Assembly: GCA_934476315.1 (NCBI GenBank)
Contig: CAKSNQ010000037.1
Span: forward strand, 1-13,506
Source: an uncultured Eubacteriales bacterium
GTDB lineage: Bacteria > Bacillota > Clostridia > Oscillospirales > CAG-272
Direction of reading: 5' to 3'
Length of the DNA stretch: 13,506 nucleotides
Shown: positions 13,224 to 13,506 of the stretch, piece after piece
Layout of the letters: every line of letters begins with the position of its first letter
Position numbering within the stretch: the stretch's first letter is position 1
The notes under the pieces: model-generated
Seen by the model: only the letters and a program-made list of their open reading frames with translations
Databases searched by the model: none
What the model was told of the DNA's origin: nothing
Program-made: the position numbers and the translations under genes

Positions 13224-13506
13224 ATTTGTCGGACTTTCTGCCGCGGGAGGTGTTCGGGGGTTCCTCTTTGAGTTTTCTCCGCTTTCTCAAAAAAATGCTG
13301 TCTTTGCCTTTAAGTTTTCGCCCGCCTTTTTCAAAAGGCGTCCGCCCGCAGGCGGGCAGGGCGTGGGGCAAAGCCCCCCGCATCGCCGCCCGCAGGCGGC
13401 GAACTTCTCGCGGCGTTTCTTTTTGGGATTGTCCACGGTGGGCACTACCGCGGTGGGCACTACCGCGGCAATCGGTTTTCTTTGCACCTGTGGTGTCAAA
13501 GAAAAA
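13224..13506. repeat. Non-coding cluster of GC-rich palindromes
   Basis: No credible gene is seen. The stretch is packed with short hairpins: CGCCTTTT/AAAAGGCG (13325-13342), CCGCC/GGCGG (13344-13357), GGGGC/GCCCC (13367-13379), CGCCGCC/GGCGGCG (13384-13401), and a hairpin of TTTTCTTTG with CAAAGAAAA arms plus inner CACC/GGTG at 13476-13505. Frames crossing it have no binding sites and a composition set by the palindromes. It resembles dispersed intergenic repeats (REP/BIME-like) known from many bacteria; whether other copies exist cannot be seen here. Confidence 0.6.
13436..13465. repeat. Tandem pair of a 15-base repeat
   Basis: CGGTGGGCACTACCG occurs twice head to tail without a spacer, followed by a partial CGG. 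The unit itself begins CGGT and ends ACCG, so each copy can form a small hairpin. Two copies with no spacer do not make a CRISPR array. Confidence 0.9.

Noticed and set aside
13436..13465. CRISPR-like direct repeat
   Set aside because: Two adjacent copies of 15 bases with no spacer and no cas genes in the window.
13287..13499. 70-codon minus-strand frame in the palindrome cluster
   Set aside because: Its sequence is dictated by the palindromes and 15-base repeats (for example PTAVVPT repeats). Frames like this across intergenic repeats are commonly mis-annotated as hypothetical proteins.

Overview
The window looks like chromosomal DNA of a high-GC member of the Firmicutes, most likely a gut-type Clostridia. 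The grounds are strong AGGAGG-type ribosome binding sites, consensus TTGACA/TATAAT promoters at the RNA genes, a YhaO/YhaN-like nuclease pair, AzlCD, oligoendopeptidase F, and a secreted acetyl-esterase-like lipoprotein with a proline/aspartate linker. No phage, transposase, CRISPR or toxin-antitoxin gene is visible. The genus cannot be fixed from the sequence.

Layout. (1) Positions 1-83, minus strand: a tRNA-Leu(CAG)-like gene behind a near-perfect promoter. Its 5' half is canonical, but the 3' half does not fold as a tRNA-Leu should. (2) Positions 84-376: non-coding and strongly G-rich on the plus strand. (3) Positions 377-1428, minus strand: azlC-azlD, a branched-chain amino acid exporter pair with a 4-base overlap. 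(4) Positions 1513-1677, minus strand: a complete tRNA-Thr(CGT) with its own promoter and terminator. (5) Positions 1760-9729, plus strand: a compact five-gene operon, ksgA/rsmA, an SbcD/YhaO-like phosphoesterase, an SbcC/YhaN-like ATPase with a membrane hairpin, a THUMP-domain rRNA methyltransferase of the RlmL type, and pepF. A possible 42-residue membrane peptide lies between pepF and the final hairpin. (6) Positions 9528-13211, minus strand: purA followed 33 bases later by a large lipoprotein esterase, probably one transcript. (7) Positions 13212-13506: non-coding, full of GC-rich palindromes and a 15-base tandem repeat.

How the genes fit together: the plus-strand operon joins ribosome maturation (RsmA dimethylation of 16S rRNA and a 23S-type methyltransferase) with a DNA-end-processing nuclease/ATPase pair and a cytosolic peptidase. 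It reads as a housekeeping growth operon rather than a defence island. The convergent minus-strand unit pairs purine synthesis with a surface carbohydrate esterase, probably by position more than by function. The two converging transcripts appear to terminate past one another, so their 3' ends should be mutually antisense.

The items most worth a second look are the aberrant tRNA-Leu, the unusual Walker A and membrane hairpin of the SbcC-like protein, the small membrane ORF at 9569-9697, and the palindrome-rich repeat region at the right end. I do not see convincing evidence for a wholly new multi-gene system.
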